DNA of 64,000 bases from DALYLB01 sp033763135 (GTDB lineage: Bacteria > Acidobacteriota > Blastocatellia > RBC074), in assembly GCA_033763135.1 (NCBI GenBank), contig JANRKY010000047.1, forward strand, positions 1 through 64,000, given 5' to 3'. Each line of letters opens with the position of its first letter. The first letter of the stretch is position 1. Positions 16,135 through 24,763 of this stretch are shown piece by piece. The position numbers and the translations under genes were made by a program. The notes under the pieces were generated by a model, which was not told the origin of the DNA, did not search any database, and worked only from the letters and a program-made list of their open reading frames with translations.

Positions 16135-16215
16135 CGCATGTTTTAGAGGACGCGCCGCCGTCTTCGAGGGAAACCCATTCGGGCGGCGGCGGCCTGGTCG
16201 CCTCATTCGTCAGGC
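16129..16215 (+). repeat. attC-like site, short form with best R''/R' pair
   Basis: R'' GCCTGAC (16129-16135) and R' GTCAGGC (16209-16215) are exact reverse complements. Between them lie CGCGCCGCCGTCTTCGAGG and CCATTCGGGCGGCGGCGG, which fold into one stem, and GGTCGCCTCATTC (L'-like). The stop codon of the upstream GNAT gene overlaps R''. Confidence 0.85.
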
Positions 16216-16218
16216 TCA

Positions 16219-16755
16219 ATGAAACCGCGGAGGATGAAAATGATGGTGATCAATTACAGGGGCAAGAAATCCCGTCTTTATTTGAAGGGGGCATTATATT
16301 TGATGATTGCGGCGTTATGCCTTGTTTCGCTGATCAGCAGCGAGCTGAACAGCGCTTTTGCGAACGACAAATATAAATGTCCGCCTGGTCGTAGCCGGGT
16401 GAAGATGGAAGAGGAGTTGCGAGATAGCCTTCGCACGCTTCGCCGATCGATAGATTCATACAAACTTGCCTGTGAACAGGGATTGATCGGCCCGATAGAT
16501 CGGAAAGTCGACGACATGTGCTATCCGCCTGATTTGCAAGTGTTGGTGACGGGGATCCAGCCACCCAACGGCAAATACCGAATCCGGTTTCTTCGGCGCA
16601 TTCCTGTGGATCCCATAACAGGGAAGCGTGAATGGGGATTACGGTCAATACAGGATGATCCCCGGGCGAGCGTCTGGGGGGGAGAAAATGTATTTGACGT
16701 GTACAGCAAGAGCAATAAACGAGGCCTTGATAAAATAGCTTATAGCGAGTGGTGA
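16219..16755 (+). CDS. Pseudopilin-like (GspG-related) secreted protein (cassette gene)
   Basis: A 178-residue protein with one N-terminal hydrophobic segment (residues about 21-48). A C-terminal domain is reminiscent of type II secretion major pseudopilin GspG: CYPPDLQVLVTG, FLRRIPVDPITGKREW and VFDVYSKS correspond to the LP.L..L, LP.DPWG.PY and a terminal strand. Unlike real pseudopilins, it has no G-F-x-x-x-E prepilin-peptidase motif, and two Cys pairs could form disulfides. It begins 4 bp after an R' junction. Role unknown; no secretion genes lie nearby. Confidence 0.6.
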   Translation: MKPRRMKMMVINYRGKKSRLYLKGALYLMIAALCLVSLISSELNSAFANDKYKCPPGRSRVKMEEELRDSLRTLRRSIDSYKLACEQGLIGPIDRKVDDMCYPPDLQVLVTGIQPPNGKYRIRFLRRIPVDPITGKREWGLRSIQDDPRASVWGGENVFDVYSKSNKRGLDKIAYSEW

Positions 16756-16786
16756 GCGGGAGTCGTTATAAGCAGGGAGCTGACTT

Positions 16787-16885
16787 TGCGTTCGACCGGA
16801 GTTCAGATGACGATAGAAATCGTCTCAAGGAGGGGGGAGAAGCGCCGTAAAGTCCGTGTGGCTCGGCGCAGTTTCTTCAGGGAGG
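16787..16885 (+). repeat. attC-like site, last recognisable copy, 3' end missing
   Basis: GCGTTCGACCGGAGTT, ATGACGATAGAAATCGTCTCAAG, GAAGCGCCGTAAAGTCCGTGTGGCTCGGCGC and TTTCTTCAGG match the left half of the copy at 3860. The L'/R' side is absent. Beyond this point no further copy is found, so it marks the right end of the array as far as I can see. Confidence 0.65.
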
Positions 16886-16896
16886 GGAGAAGATTG

Positions 16897-17391
16897 ATGA
16901 ATTCCGTTGAGTACAGCATTCGGCCGGCGGGCGAAGAAGACCAGTTGTTTCTTTGGGAGATGCTTTATCACGCGATTTACGTGCCGGATGGGCAGGCGCC
17001 GATCCCGAGAGAGATTGTGAACCAGCCGGAGATTGCAAAGTATGTCGATCGGTGGGGAAGGGGAGAGGATCATGGCGTGGTGGCGATCGAGAATCTGACT
17101 TTGGAGCCCGTAGGGGCGGCATGGCTCAGGATTTTTCCGGTGGAGAAGAAGGGATATGGTCACGTTCGCGAAGGTATTCCGGAGCTTTCGATTGCGATAT
17201 TGCCTGGGTATCGAAATCAGGGGATCGGGTCCGCATTGCTCCGGCGATTGATTGGCGATGCGAGAGGGCGATTTTCGGCGATATCATTGAGCGTCTCGCG
17301 TGAGAATCCGGCGGTTCGGCTGTATGAGCGCTTTGGATTTGAGGCGGTCGATCAGAGCGGTTCGTCGATCACGATGCTGAAGGAGCTTTGA
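16897..17391 (+). CDS. GNAT-family N-acetyltransferase
   Basis: A 164-residue single-domain GNAT: N-terminal YSIRPAGEEDQLFLWEML, central strand VGAAWLRIFPV, ELSIAILPGYRNQGIGSALL with the acetyl-CoA loop (RNQGIG), and LSVSRENPAVRLYERFGFEAV closing the fold. It resembles RimI/ribosomal-type acetyltransferases, but the acceptor is unknown. It starts just after the last attC-like fragment and has backbone-like GC content, so it may be the first chromosomal gene beyond the array or a captured one. Confidence 0.8.
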   Translation: MNSVEYSIRPAGEEDQLFLWEMLYHAIYVPDGQAPIPREIVNQPEIAKYVDRWGRGEDHGVVAIENLTLEPVGAAWLRIFPVEKKGYGHVREGIPELSIAILPGYRNQGIGSALLRRLIGDARGRFSAISLSVSRENPAVRLYERFGFEAVDQSGSSITMLKEL

Positions 17392-17458
17392 AAACAGGAT
17401 CGTTTTGCAGGTTGCCATGACGAGTAAGGAAAAAGAGCGAATGAGGGATGGGGCAGTG

Positions 17459-18028
17459 ATGAGCGTCGAGTTTCGCCGAACGGGGGAGCGCCGTTACGCG
17501 GTCTCGATTGTTCGAGCGAATCATTCGCCGCTGGAGATGAATCCGGCGCCGGGGTACGATCCGATCATGCCTCATGATCTATTGCATTTTGTGGTGGAGA
17601 GCGAACTGGGGTTGAAGCGAGGGGTCTTCGGACAAATTGCGGATGGCGGAACTGCGGGAACCTTTCGCCCGATTTCGATCATGGGCAGGAATGATCGGGA
17701 AATCGCGCGTCATCGAAGGCGGGTTGCGGCGCGTGGAGAGAAGCTGTTTGAAGAAGGAGGCAAAGAAGCGGCGTGGGCAGAAGAGGCGACCACGATCTGC
17801 CTTTCCGAATGGTTGACGCGTTCATCGGTTCCGGAGCGACGGAAGATGGCTGCGCAACGGGTTCCCGAAATGAAACAGGGGGGAGCTTCTGGAGCGGCAT
17901 CGGGTCGGAAGCCGTTGAGCAATGAGCTTCTGGCTCGGATCTGCGCCCGGCTGGACGAGTTGAGCGAGCGATGGATGAATTTGGAAGTCGGAGAGTCTTT
18001 TACGGTGACGTGGCAGGGGAAGCGTTGA
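17459..18028 (+). CDS. Conserved hypothetical protein
   Basis: A 189-residue soluble protein. The N-terminal 80 residues contain FRRTGERRYAV, an MNPAPGYDPIMPHDLLHFVVE segment with a conserved-looking His pair and acidic residues, and GVFGQIADGGTAGTF. I believe this pattern recurs in uncharacterised proteins of soil bacteria, without known function. The C-terminal half is helical and charged (LDELSERW). In-frame ATGs exist at 17417 and 17459. The later one is chosen because recognisable sequence begins there and GGGATGGGG precedes it. It follows the GNAT gene by under 70 bp and may be cotranscribed. Confidence 0.65.
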   Translation: MSVEFRRTGERRYAVSIVRANHSPLEMNPAPGYDPIMPHDLLHFVVESELGLKRGVFGQIADGGTAGTFRPISIMGRNDREIARHRRRVAARGEKLFEEGGKEAAWAEEATTICLSEWLTRSSVPERRKMAAQRVPEMKQGGASGAASGRKPLSNELLARICARLDELSERWMNLEVGESFTVTWQGKR

Positions 18029-18209
18029 AGCAGCTGCCTGCAATGCGGTGTTGGTCAGAAGGAAAGGGCGAAGGAGAGGCATTCTCGAATCCGGAGGAGC
18101 CGTAGTTTGTGGGAAGAGAGTTCTTGCGGCAGCTGGGGTGAGGTTCGAAAAGGAGCGAATGGGAGAGCAGGCGTTGGGATCGAATCTGGTTATTGAATCT
18201 GGAGGTCAT

Positions 18210-18749
18210 ATGTATCGAATTGTCGGAGCATTTTCTCTTGCGTTCGTCGCACTTTGTTTGTCGGTGACGTTGGCGTCTTGCCGAGGCAAAGGCAGCGACT
18301 CGGAAAGCGGCACGGTGCAATCGAGCGGTTCCGGGCCTGAGACCAGTTCACCGCAGAGCGCGCAGGCGGGGGCAAAGGCGGATTCAAAGGAATCGCTCAG
18401 CCCGGATGAGGTACAGGCGGTGACGGGAGTCGCGTACGAGGCGGCAAACCAACTGGCGAACTTTCCGAATATCAAGCACTGGGAGTATCAGGCCGGAGCC
18501 CATCTTGTCAGTCTGTTGATCGCCACCGGGGAGACCGGCGGCGAACGGATGAAGCAAGGCAAGCTCAGCAAACATCGCGTCATCACAGATTTTGAGGAGG
18601 AGGCGATTTGGGAGTCGATTCAGGGGAAGCTTACGGCGCGCGCTGGAGAACGCTGTGTTGAAGTGCGCATTTCGAAGTCACACGGCGACGAGGCTCAGCG
18701 TCTTGATCACGCCAAGGCTCTCGCCAAGCTTATGTTCGAGCGCCTCTGA
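18210..18749 (+). CDS. Putative lipoprotein
   Basis: A 179-residue protein with a type II signal peptide; the lipobox LASC puts the lipidated Cys near residue 23. A low-complexity Ser/Gly/Gln linker (residues 25-65) follows, then a small globular domain with NFPNIKHWEYQAGAHLVSLLIATGE and an amphipathic C-terminal helix. The family is not recognised. Expected location is the outer or inner membrane facing the periplasm. ATG 18210 has a GGAGGT site directly upstream and starts the signal peptide. Confidence 0.65.
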   Translation: MYRIVGAFSLAFVALCLSVTLASCRGKGSDSESGTVQSSGSGPETSSPQSAQAGAKADSKESLSPDEVQAVTGVAYEAANQLANFPNIKHWEYQAGAHLVSLLIATGETGGERMKQGKLSKHRVITDFEEEAIWESIQGKLTARAGERCVEVRISKSHGDEAQRLDHAKALAKLMFERL

Positions 18750-18797
18750 GCCGCATTCGGGCCTTGATCATCGCTTCGGCCAGTGCGCCTTGAAGAA

Positions 18798-18886
18798 TCG
18801 ACAGGATGGACAGGATTTTTCAGGACGAACAGGATTCTCTGTTCACAATCATCCTGTAAATCCTGAAAATCCTGTTCATCCTGTCG
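18798..18886. repeat. Hairpin built of CAGGAT/ATCCTG units
   Basis: The left arm is ACAGGAT-GGACAGGAT-TTTTCAGGA-CGAACAGGAT. The right arm is the near-perfect reverse complement (ATCCTGTAAATCCTGAAAATCCTGTTCATCCTGTCG), with a 15-nt loop. The tandem 8-9-bp CAGGAT unit arranged as a large stem-loop resembles repeats scattered in many environmental genomes. It lies between the lipoprotein and AlkD-like genes. Confidence 0.85.
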
Positions 18887-19017
18887 ATACCCGTCACTCA
18901 GGATCGGCTGGTTCCGAAGCAGCGAGCGACCGTGGCCGAAACGACGCTCAAGGCCGCGGGCGTGTCGCTGGCTTCGGCCAATGCCGACCGTATTTTTAAC
19001 GATCGGATATCCTTTTT

Positions 19018-19743
19018 ATGGCGGCAGATAGCAGCGCGGAGCGGTTTGTTGAAGCGTTGAAATCATATGTTTCAGCAGCTGAGCTTGAGAAGAATCAGCG
19101 ATATTTTAAAACTGGCAAGGGCGAATATGGCGAAGGCGATATTTTTATCGGGGTGCGCATGGGGCAGGTATTCTCGCTAGCCAAGCAGTTTATTGAAATG
19201 CCGCCGGAGGAGATTGAGAAATTGCTTGAAAGCCCGATCCATGAAATAAGAGTTGGCGCGGTCAGCGTCATGGATTGGCAGGCGCGCGGCAAGAAGACGC
19301 CGGAGAGCCGAAGAAAAGAGCTTTACAACCTTTATATCAGGCGTCACGATCGAATCAATAGCTGGGACCTGGTCGATCGGAGCGCTCCCTACGTCGTTGG
19401 CGGATATTTGTCCGACAAGCCGCGCGATATGCTGTATGCGCTGGCGCGATCGAAGGATATTTGGAGACGCCGCACCGCGATCGTCAGCACGTACTATTTC
19501 ATCCGGCAGGGCGAGGTTGAGGATACGTTCAGCATTGCTGAGATTCTGATCAATGATGACCAGGATTTGATCAATAAAGCGGTTGGCGGCTGGGTGCGTG
19601 AAGCGGGCAAAAAGGATCGTCAAAAACTGCTGGATTTTTTAGACAGGCATGCCGCAACCATGCCTCGTGTGGCGTTGCGTTACGCGATTGAGCATCTGGA
19701 TAAAAAGCGGCGTGATCATTATCTTCACCTGAAAAAATGCTGA
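19018..19743 (+). CDS. AlkD-like DNA alkylation repair HEAT-repeat protein
   Basis: A 241-residue all-helical protein of the AlkD/AlkC HEAT-like superfamily, which excises alkylated purines from DNA. Diagnostic is NSWDLVDRSAPYVVGGYL near residue 115, matching the N-W-D-L-V-D segment whose Trp and Asp line the lesion-binding groove in AlkD. VRVGAVSVMDWQARG and a late KKRRDHYLHLKK helix are also consistent. The ATG at 19018 is supported by the onset of the first helix. It is probably a stand-alone repair gene; no ada or alkB homologue is nearby. Confidence 0.8.
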   Translation: MAADSSAERFVEALKSYVSAAELEKNQRYFKTGKGEYGEGDIFIGVRMGQVFSLAKQFIEMPPEEIEKLLESPIHEIRVGAVSVMDWQARGKKTPESRRKELYNLYIRRHDRINSWDLVDRSAPYVVGGYLSDKPRDMLYALARSKDIWRRRTAIVSTYYFIRQGEVEDTFSIAEILINDDQDLINKAVGGWVREAGKKDRQKLLDFLDRHAATMPRVALRYAIEHLDKKRRDHYLHLKKC

Positions 19744-19947
19744 TGCTGACGGGGATTGTGGCGTGGCGCGCGGGGAAGGCCTGGCCGCGGAGCCTGTCGG
19801 CATCGGAACAGGCGGGGGCGGGGCGACAAGACGTACGTTCCATGAGTTCCGTTTACTCCGGTTTTCCTCTTCATCTCGATGACGAACCTGGTCGCGTGGA
19901 TTTGAAGACGGTTGTATGCCGGCGGCGGACGTGAAGGAGGGGAGAGG

Positions 19948-20334
19948 ATGGCGACGAGGCGGATGGCGCTTGTCGTGCTTTCAATGGTTGTCATCGCGGT
20001 TGGGGCGGGATCGCGCTGGTTGGAGTTTGAAAGCTCATTGTTGAACAAGTACCTTGGCGATGCGCTGTATGCGGTGATGTTCTATCTGTTTCTCAGCCTC
20101 ATGTGGGAGAGTGGAAGGCCGGTGGCAAAGGCGGGGCTGGTTGGGTTGCTGATGGTATCGATCGAGTTGTTTCAATTGACGGGAATTCCGCTGACGTTGA
20201 GTCGGAGCGACAGCGTTGTGCTGCGGTATGTCGCCGTATTGCTTGGGACGGCGTTCAGCTGGCGGGATATTCTGGCGTATGGTGTGGGGATCATTGCGAT
20301 CGTGAGTTATGAGAAGGCGCGATATGGGAGCTGA
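19948..20334 (+). CDS. DUF2809 family membrane protein
   Basis: A 128-residue protein with four hydrophobic segments. The family-like segments GAGSRWLEFESSLLNKYLGDALYAVMFY and ELFQLTGIPLT are seen near residues 19-46 and 73-83. DUF2809 proteins are small inner-membrane proteins without assigned function. ATG 19948 follows a GGAGGGGAGAGG purine-rich ribosome site. It converges on the minus-strand B12 operon. Confidence 0.75.
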   Translation: MATRRMALVVLSMVVIAVGAGSRWLEFESSLLNKYLGDALYAVMFYLFLSLMWESGRPVAKAGLVGLLMVSIELFQLTGIPLTLSRSDSVVLRYVAVLLGTAFSWRDILAYGVGIIAIVSYEKARYGS

Positions 20335-20396
20335 TCCGTGAGCGAGTCTCGCGGGGATGGGCGGGGGCGCGGTGAGCGCAGGTTGAGGAAGCGGAA

Positions 20397-20432
20397 CGAA
20401 GGCCCGGGCGGAAGTTGCCGTCCGGGCCTTCG
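20397..20432 (-). terminator. Intrinsic terminator-like hairpin after the B12 operon
   Basis: On the minus strand, AAGGCCCGGACGGCAAC pairs with GTTGCCGTCCGGGCCTT-type sequence across a short loop (GAAGGCCCGGACGG / CCGCCCGGGCCTTC), 18 bp after the TonB-receptor stop. The U-tract is weak, so it may stop transcripts from both converging sides. Confidence 0.6.
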
Positions 20433-20450
20433 CTGTTGTTTGGAGCCGGG

Positions 20451-22829
20451 TTATTTTCCTCCGCCGATGCGGACGCGGAGTCCCGCAGAGAAGTTCAGCC
20501 GATAGGCCGGAAAGCCGAGCACCTCTTCGTAGTTCTGATTGAGAAGATTTTCGATGCGGGCGAAGAGGCTGAGATGGGAGTTGAAGCGCCAGGCGCCGGC
20601 GATGTCGATTTTCGCGAAGCGGCGGTTATAGATGGGGTTTCCCTGAGAGTCGAAACGGGAGAAGAGGACGGGGTCGATATCGCGACGTCTTCCGAGGAAG
20701 ACGCCGTCGAGACTGAGATCGAGTTTATCGCCGATCCAGGCGGCGTTGAACGAGCCGGAGTGGCGCGGGCGTCGAAGCAGGGGAAGGCCGACGTCGCGGT
20801 TGGGGACGAGAGTGAGCGTATTGAAATCGATGACGTCGGCGGCGGCTTCGAGATTGGTTCGGAGCAGCGTATAGGCGCCGCCGAACTGGAGGAAGCGTTT
20901 GGGGTGCCAGTTGGCGGTCACTTCCACGCCGGTGGCGCGTGCGCGATCGTTGTTGACGTAGTGGGTCAATCGTCCGTCGGCGAGCTTGATGGGGCCGCCG
21001 AAGGTGGACGGATTGCCGACGAAGGCGATCTGGTCCCGGAAGCGATTATCGAAATAGACCGCCTCGATGCGGATGCGATCCTTGAGGAAGAACTGTTCGA
21101 GGCCGATGTCGGCGTTGCGCGAGCGTTCGGGGTTGAGCGCGGGATTTCCGAGAAAGAAGGGGCTTGGGCTGAAGGCTTCGATGAGGGTGGGGGCCTTGAT
21201 GCCTTCGCCGTAATTGAACTTGAGTCGCGTCGGGCCGCGCCGGCTCTGGATGCCGCTTGGGCGGAGGATATAGGTGATGGCGATTTTGGGGGTGACGACG
21301 TTGCCGAATCCGACGGCGCCGTCATAGGGGGGCGAGTTCAGATCGCCGAGGACTTTCGCGAAGTTCGCGGGGAGAGTGGAGCGGTTGTTTTCGATGCGAA
21401 TGCCGGCGGTGACGAAGATCCGCGGGCCGTAGGAGAATTGATCCTGGATGAAGGCGCCGAGGTTGCGGCGATCGGTGGGGACGCGGTTGCGTCCGGCGAA
21501 GCCGCTGTCGAAGACGGCTCGTTCCTGATCGTAGTCGATGCCGGCGGAGATGAAGTGGGCGTTGGGAAGGACGAAGTCGCTCTGGTAGCGAAGGCCGCGG
21601 CGGCGTTGATTGTTGCTGAAGAGAGAGGCGAAGTCGTTGAATGCGATGCCGGGGTCCGCGGGCGTATTGGGCTTTGTCAGATCCTGGGCGGCGGGGTCGA
21701 AACTGAGATAGTTGTTTCCCGAATAGACGAAGGTGAGCGTCTGGCGCCAGTAGTTCGTCGTCTGGTCTTCGAGGCGCAGGGCGGTGGCGATGCGGCGTCG
21801 TTCCGCGCGTTCGTCGGGATCGGCGAAGAGGCGGGCGGTTGCGCCGGGGGCGCCGAGGCCGGAGTTGTCGCTGCGAACGGTGGCGCGGAACTGGGTGCGG
21901 GCGGTGAAGCGATAGCCGAGATTGGCGGTGGCGACGCGGTTCTGATAGTCGTCGTTTCGGAATCGGCCGTTGGTCGCCAGGTGGGTGAAGCTGGCGGAGT
22001 AGTCGAGGTCGCCGAGGAGTCCCGAGAATCGCGCGGACTGCCGATGGAAGGCGAAGCTGCCGCCCTCGGCGGAGATTACCAGTTCCGGGGTGGTGGTGGC
22101 GCCGCGATGAGTGAAGATCTGGAGGACGCCGCTCATGGCATCGGAGCCGTAGAGGGCGCTTTGCGCGCCGCGAACGAGTTCGACGCGGGCGATGTTGTCG
22201 GTGGTCAGATCGCCGAAGTCGAATTGGCCGCCGGCGTCATTGGCGGGGACGCCGTCGATGAGAACTTTGGTGTAATCGGATTCGCCGCCGCGGACGAAGA
22301 GGGAGGCGATTCCGCCGCGCCGGCCGGTCTGCAGGGCGATGACGCCGGGGGAGGAGCGCAGTGCGTCGAAGAGGTTGATCCGCTGGTTGCGCAGCAGGTC
22401 CGCGCCCTGGGCGACGAAGGCGCTGGCGCCGGTTTCGTTGAGGCGGGAGTCGGTGCGCGTGGCGGTCACGATGACGGCGTCTTCGATGGCGGCGACGGTC
22501 ATGGCGATGACGATCTGAAATTCCTGGCCGGAGACGATACGGACCGGTTGCGGGCCGCCGCTCTGGGTGAGGGCGTCGACGTCGACGGAGAGGGAATAGG
22601 CGCCGGGTTTCAATCTTCCGAAGAAGAATTCGCCTTGTTCTCCGGACGTGGTTTCGCGGACAGCGATCTTGTTGGCGTAGAGCAGGACGATGCGGGCGTT
22701 GCGCACGGCGTTTCCGCGCGAATCGGTGACGACGCCGCGGAGCGAGCCGCGGCCGGATTGCGCGAAGGCGGCGGCGGCGAGCAGTCCGAGGAGCAGGGCG
22801 ATTGCGAGATGGTGAAAAACGGTTCTCAT
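20451..22829 (-). CDS. btuB: TonB-dependent outer-membrane receptor, probably for cobalamin
   Basis: A 792-residue outer-membrane receptor. It has a signal peptide (cleavage after FAQ), an N-terminal carboxypeptidase-regulatory-like domain (residues about 28-110), a TonB-box-like EDAVIVTATR, a plug with LFVRGGESDYTKVLIDGVPAND and GAQSALYGSDAMSGVLQI, and a C-terminal 22-strand barrel ending in an aromatic-poor strand. The size and the plug LIDGVPxND motif are BtuB-like. The gene lies 107 bp after the ATPase gene, in the operon under the cobalamin riboswitch, which supports corrinoid import. The extra N-terminal domain is common in Acidobacteriota and Bacteroidota receptors, and not in E. coli BtuB. 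Confidence 0.85.
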   Translation of the reverse strand: MRTVFHHLAIALLLGLLAAAAFAQSGRGSLRGVVTDSRGNAVRNARIVLLYANKIAVRETTSGEQGEFFFGRLKPGAYSLSVDVDALTQSGGPQPVRIVSGQEFQIVIAMTVAAIEDAVIVTATRTDSRLNETGASAFVAQGADLLRNQRINLFDALRSSPGVIALQTGRRGGIASLFVRGGESDYTKVLIDGVPANDAGGQFDFGDLTTDNIARVELVRGAQSALYGSDAMSGVLQIFTHRGATTTPELVISAEGGSFAFHRQSARFSGLLGDLDYSASFTHLATNGRFRNDDYQNRVATANLGYRFTARTQFRATVRSDNSGLGAPGATARLFADPDERAERRRIATALRLEDQTTNYWRQTLTFVYSGNNYLSFDPAAQDLTKPNTPADPGIAFNDFASLFSNNQRRRGLRYQSDFVLPNAHFISAGIDYDQERAVFDSGFAGRNRVPTDRRNLGAFIQDQFSYGPRIFVTAGIRIENNRSTLPANFAKVLGDLNSPPYDGAVGFGNVVTPKIAITYILRPSGIQSRRGPTRLKFNYGEGIKAPTLIEAFSPSPFFLGNPALNPERSRNADIGLEQFFLKDRIRIEAVYFDNRFRDQIAFVGNPSTFGGPIKLADGRLTHYVNNDRARATGVEVTANWHPKRFLQFGGAYTLLRTNLEAAADVIDFNTLTLVPNRDVGLPLLRRPRHSGSFNAAWIGDKLDLSLDGVFLGRRRDIDPVLFSRFDSQGNPIYNRRFAKIDIAGAWRFNSHLSLFARIENLLNQNYEEVLGFPAYRLNFSAGLRVRIGGGK

Positions 22830-22935
22830 ATTGGATTCCTTGGATCAATCGATGGAAAACGAATCTCCGCGGCAGGATCGCGGCCCGGGTTCCTCCAATT
22901 TCCGGAGGAAAAGGCAGGCGCGATTGTGTTGCCGG

Positions 22936-23709
22936 TTACGTCGGGGGCGCCCACGAGATGCGGGGATTGCCGGTTTGCGGATGGGCGTCCACAAGCAGCG
23001 GCAGGTTGAAGATCTCACCGAGAAGGGGGGCGGTCAGGACGTGGCGCGGAGGGCCGCACGCGATCAGGGCGCCGTCCTGGAGCAGGGCGACGCGATCGGC
23101 GAATTCGGATGCGAGATTGATTTCGTGTGTGACGACGAGGCATCCGAACTCTTTTTCGCGGGTCAGGCGCCGAACGAATGCGAGCAGCGAGATCTGGTGC
23201 GCGATGTCCGCGTTGGCGGTCGGCTCATCGAGCAGGAGAAGGGGAGCTTCCTGCGCGAGGGCGCGCGCGAGAACGACGCGCTGGCGTTCGCCGCTCGAAA
23301 GTTGGTTGAAGGGGCGTCGGGCGAATTGGGCGGCGTCGGTTTTGACGAGGGCCTGATGCGCGATGTCGACATCGTGGGGGGAATCGAAGCCGAAGGCGCT
23401 GCCGTGGGCGAATCTGCCGGCGAGGACATATTCGAGCGCGGTCAGGGGAAAGCGAAGTTCGCCGGATTGGGCGACGAGTGCGACGCGGTGGGCGATCTCG
23501 CGTCGGGAGAAGTGGCGAAGGGGGCGGCCGTCGAGAAGGACCTCGCCGTGGGAGGGGCGAAGGAGTCCCTGGGCGAGGCCGAGAAGCGTCGATTTTCCAG
23601 CGCCGTTCGGTCCGAGCAGGGCGAGGACTTCGCCGGGGCGCAGGTCGAGGGTGATGCCATGGAGCACTTCCTGTTCATAGCCGAAATGGACATCGCGGAG
23701 TTCAAGCAT
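22936..23709 (-). CDS. btuD: Cobalamin ABC transporter, ATP-binding protein
   Basis: A 257-residue ABC ATPase of the FecE/BtuD class. It has Walker A GPNGAGKST near residue 35, Q-loop ALVAQSG, signature LSSGERQR, Walker B LLLLDEPTAN and the H-loop VVTHE. It would energise corrinoid import with the permease. The start overlaps the permease gene by 8 bp, so the genes are translationally coupled. Sequence alone would also allow iron-siderophore or heme import; the riboswitch decides for B12. Confidence 0.85.
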   Translation of the reverse strand: MLELRDVHFGYEQEVLHGITLDLRPGEVLALLGPNGAGKSTLLGLAQGLLRPSHGEVLLDGRPLRHFSRREIAHRVALVAQSGELRFPLTALEYVLAGRFAHGSAFGFDSPHDVDIAHQALVKTDAAQFARRPFNQLSSGERQRVVLARALAQEAPLLLLDEPTANADIAHQISLLAFVRRLTREKEFGCLVVTHEINLASEFADRVALLQDGALIACGPPRHVLTAPLLGEIFNLPLLVDAHPQTGNPRISWAPPT

Positions 23710-24763
23710 GGCGCGTTCGCATGAGCAGATAGATCAGAACGGGGGCGCCGATGAGGGCGGTGATTGCGCCGGTCGGCAGTTCGCGGGGGGCGAGGGCGGT
23801 CCGGGCGATTGTATCAGAAAGCAGGACCAGGAGCGCGCCGGAGGCGGCGGACGCGGGAATGACCAGGCGATTGTCGGCGCCGCCGGCGAGCCGGACGAGA
23901 TGGGGGACGACGAGGCCGACATAGCCGATGGCGCCGCCCGCGGTGACGGCCGCGCCGGTCAGAAGCGATGCGGTCAGATAGACGATCAGGCGAACGCGCG
24001 CGATTTCGATGCCCATCGAGAAGGCTTCGCGTTCGCCGATCATCAGGAGATTGAGGGCCCGGGATTGCGTTACGAGCAGACAGGCGCCTCCGATGGCGGA
24101 GGCGATGACGAAGATCGTGGCCTCGGTCGTTCCGCTGGAGAGGTCGCCGAGCAGCCAGAGCGTGATGTTTCGAAGGCGAATATTGTCCGCCAGCGCGGTC
24201 AGCAGCACGATGACCGAGGAAAGAAAGGTCGAGATGACGACGCCGGCCAGGATCAGGTGGGCGGGGGCGTCTCTTCGGCGGCCGATTTGATAGACGACGA
24301 AGGTGGACGCGCAGGCGCCGGCGAATCCGAAGAGCGGGCGGCTCATCGTGTACTGGCTGGCCAGCATGATGGCCAGAATCGATCCGAGGGCGGCGCCGCC
24401 GGAGACGCCGAGCACATAGGGGTCGGCCAGCGGATTTCGCAGCAGGGCCTGAAATGCGGCGCCCGCGACGCCGAGAGCCGCGCCGACGCCGAGGGCCATG
24501 GCGATGCGCGGCAGGCGGAGACTGAAGAGAATGACCTCCTGTTCGCGAGAGAGGGGCGGCGTCTGTCCCAGGAGTTTTGCGGGGAGGATCATCATCAATT
24601 GTCCGAGCGGGATGGACTCGCTGCCGATCGCCATCGAGAGCAGGGTGGCCAGAAGCAGGGCCAGGCAGAGCGCGCAGACGACAATCGTCGCGCGGCGTCG
24701 GGTCAGATACCCGTTTCCGGCAAAGGCGAGCGTCTCGTTGAGCAGCGTTTCGGTTTTCATCAT
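23702..24763 (-). CDS. btuC: Cobalamin ABC transporter, permease
   Basis: A 353-residue FecCD/BtuC-type permease with about ten membrane segments. It carries the family motifs RLPRIAMALGVGAALGVAGA near residue 90, LRNPLADPYVLGVSGGAALG, and the C-terminal GAIGYVGLVVPHLVR segment that contacts the ATPase. It forms a BtuC2D2 channel. The ATG overlaps the stop of the binding-protein gene by 4 bp (ATGA), and its own 3' end overlaps the ATPase gene. Confidence 0.87.
   Translation of the reverse strand: MMKTETLLNETLAFAGNGYLTRRRATIVVCALCLALLLATLLSMAIGSESIPLGQLMMILPAKLLGQTPPLSREQEVILFSLRLPRIAMALGVGAALGVAGAAFQALLRNPLADPYVLGVSGGAALGSILAIMLASQYTMSRPLFGFAGACASTFVVYQIGRRRDAPAHLILAGVVISTFLSSVIVLLTALADNIRLRNITLWLLGDLSSGTTEATIFVIASAIGGACLLVTQSRALNLLMIGEREAFSMGIEIARVRLIVYLTASLLTGAAVTAGGAIGYVGLVVPHLVRLAGGADNRLVIPASAASGALLVLLSDTIARTALAPRELPTGAITALIGAPVLIYLLMRTRHA

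Noticed and set aside
135..16885. CRISPR array
   Set aside because: Repeats are 45-180 bp, hairpin-rich and separated by genes of variable length, not by uniform spacers; no cas gene is present.
20415..23009. Long + strand open frame opposite the TonB receptor gene
   Set aside because: It is Gly/Ala/Glu/Asp-rich with no recognisable fold, while the minus strand has a full receptor with signal peptide and plug motifs.
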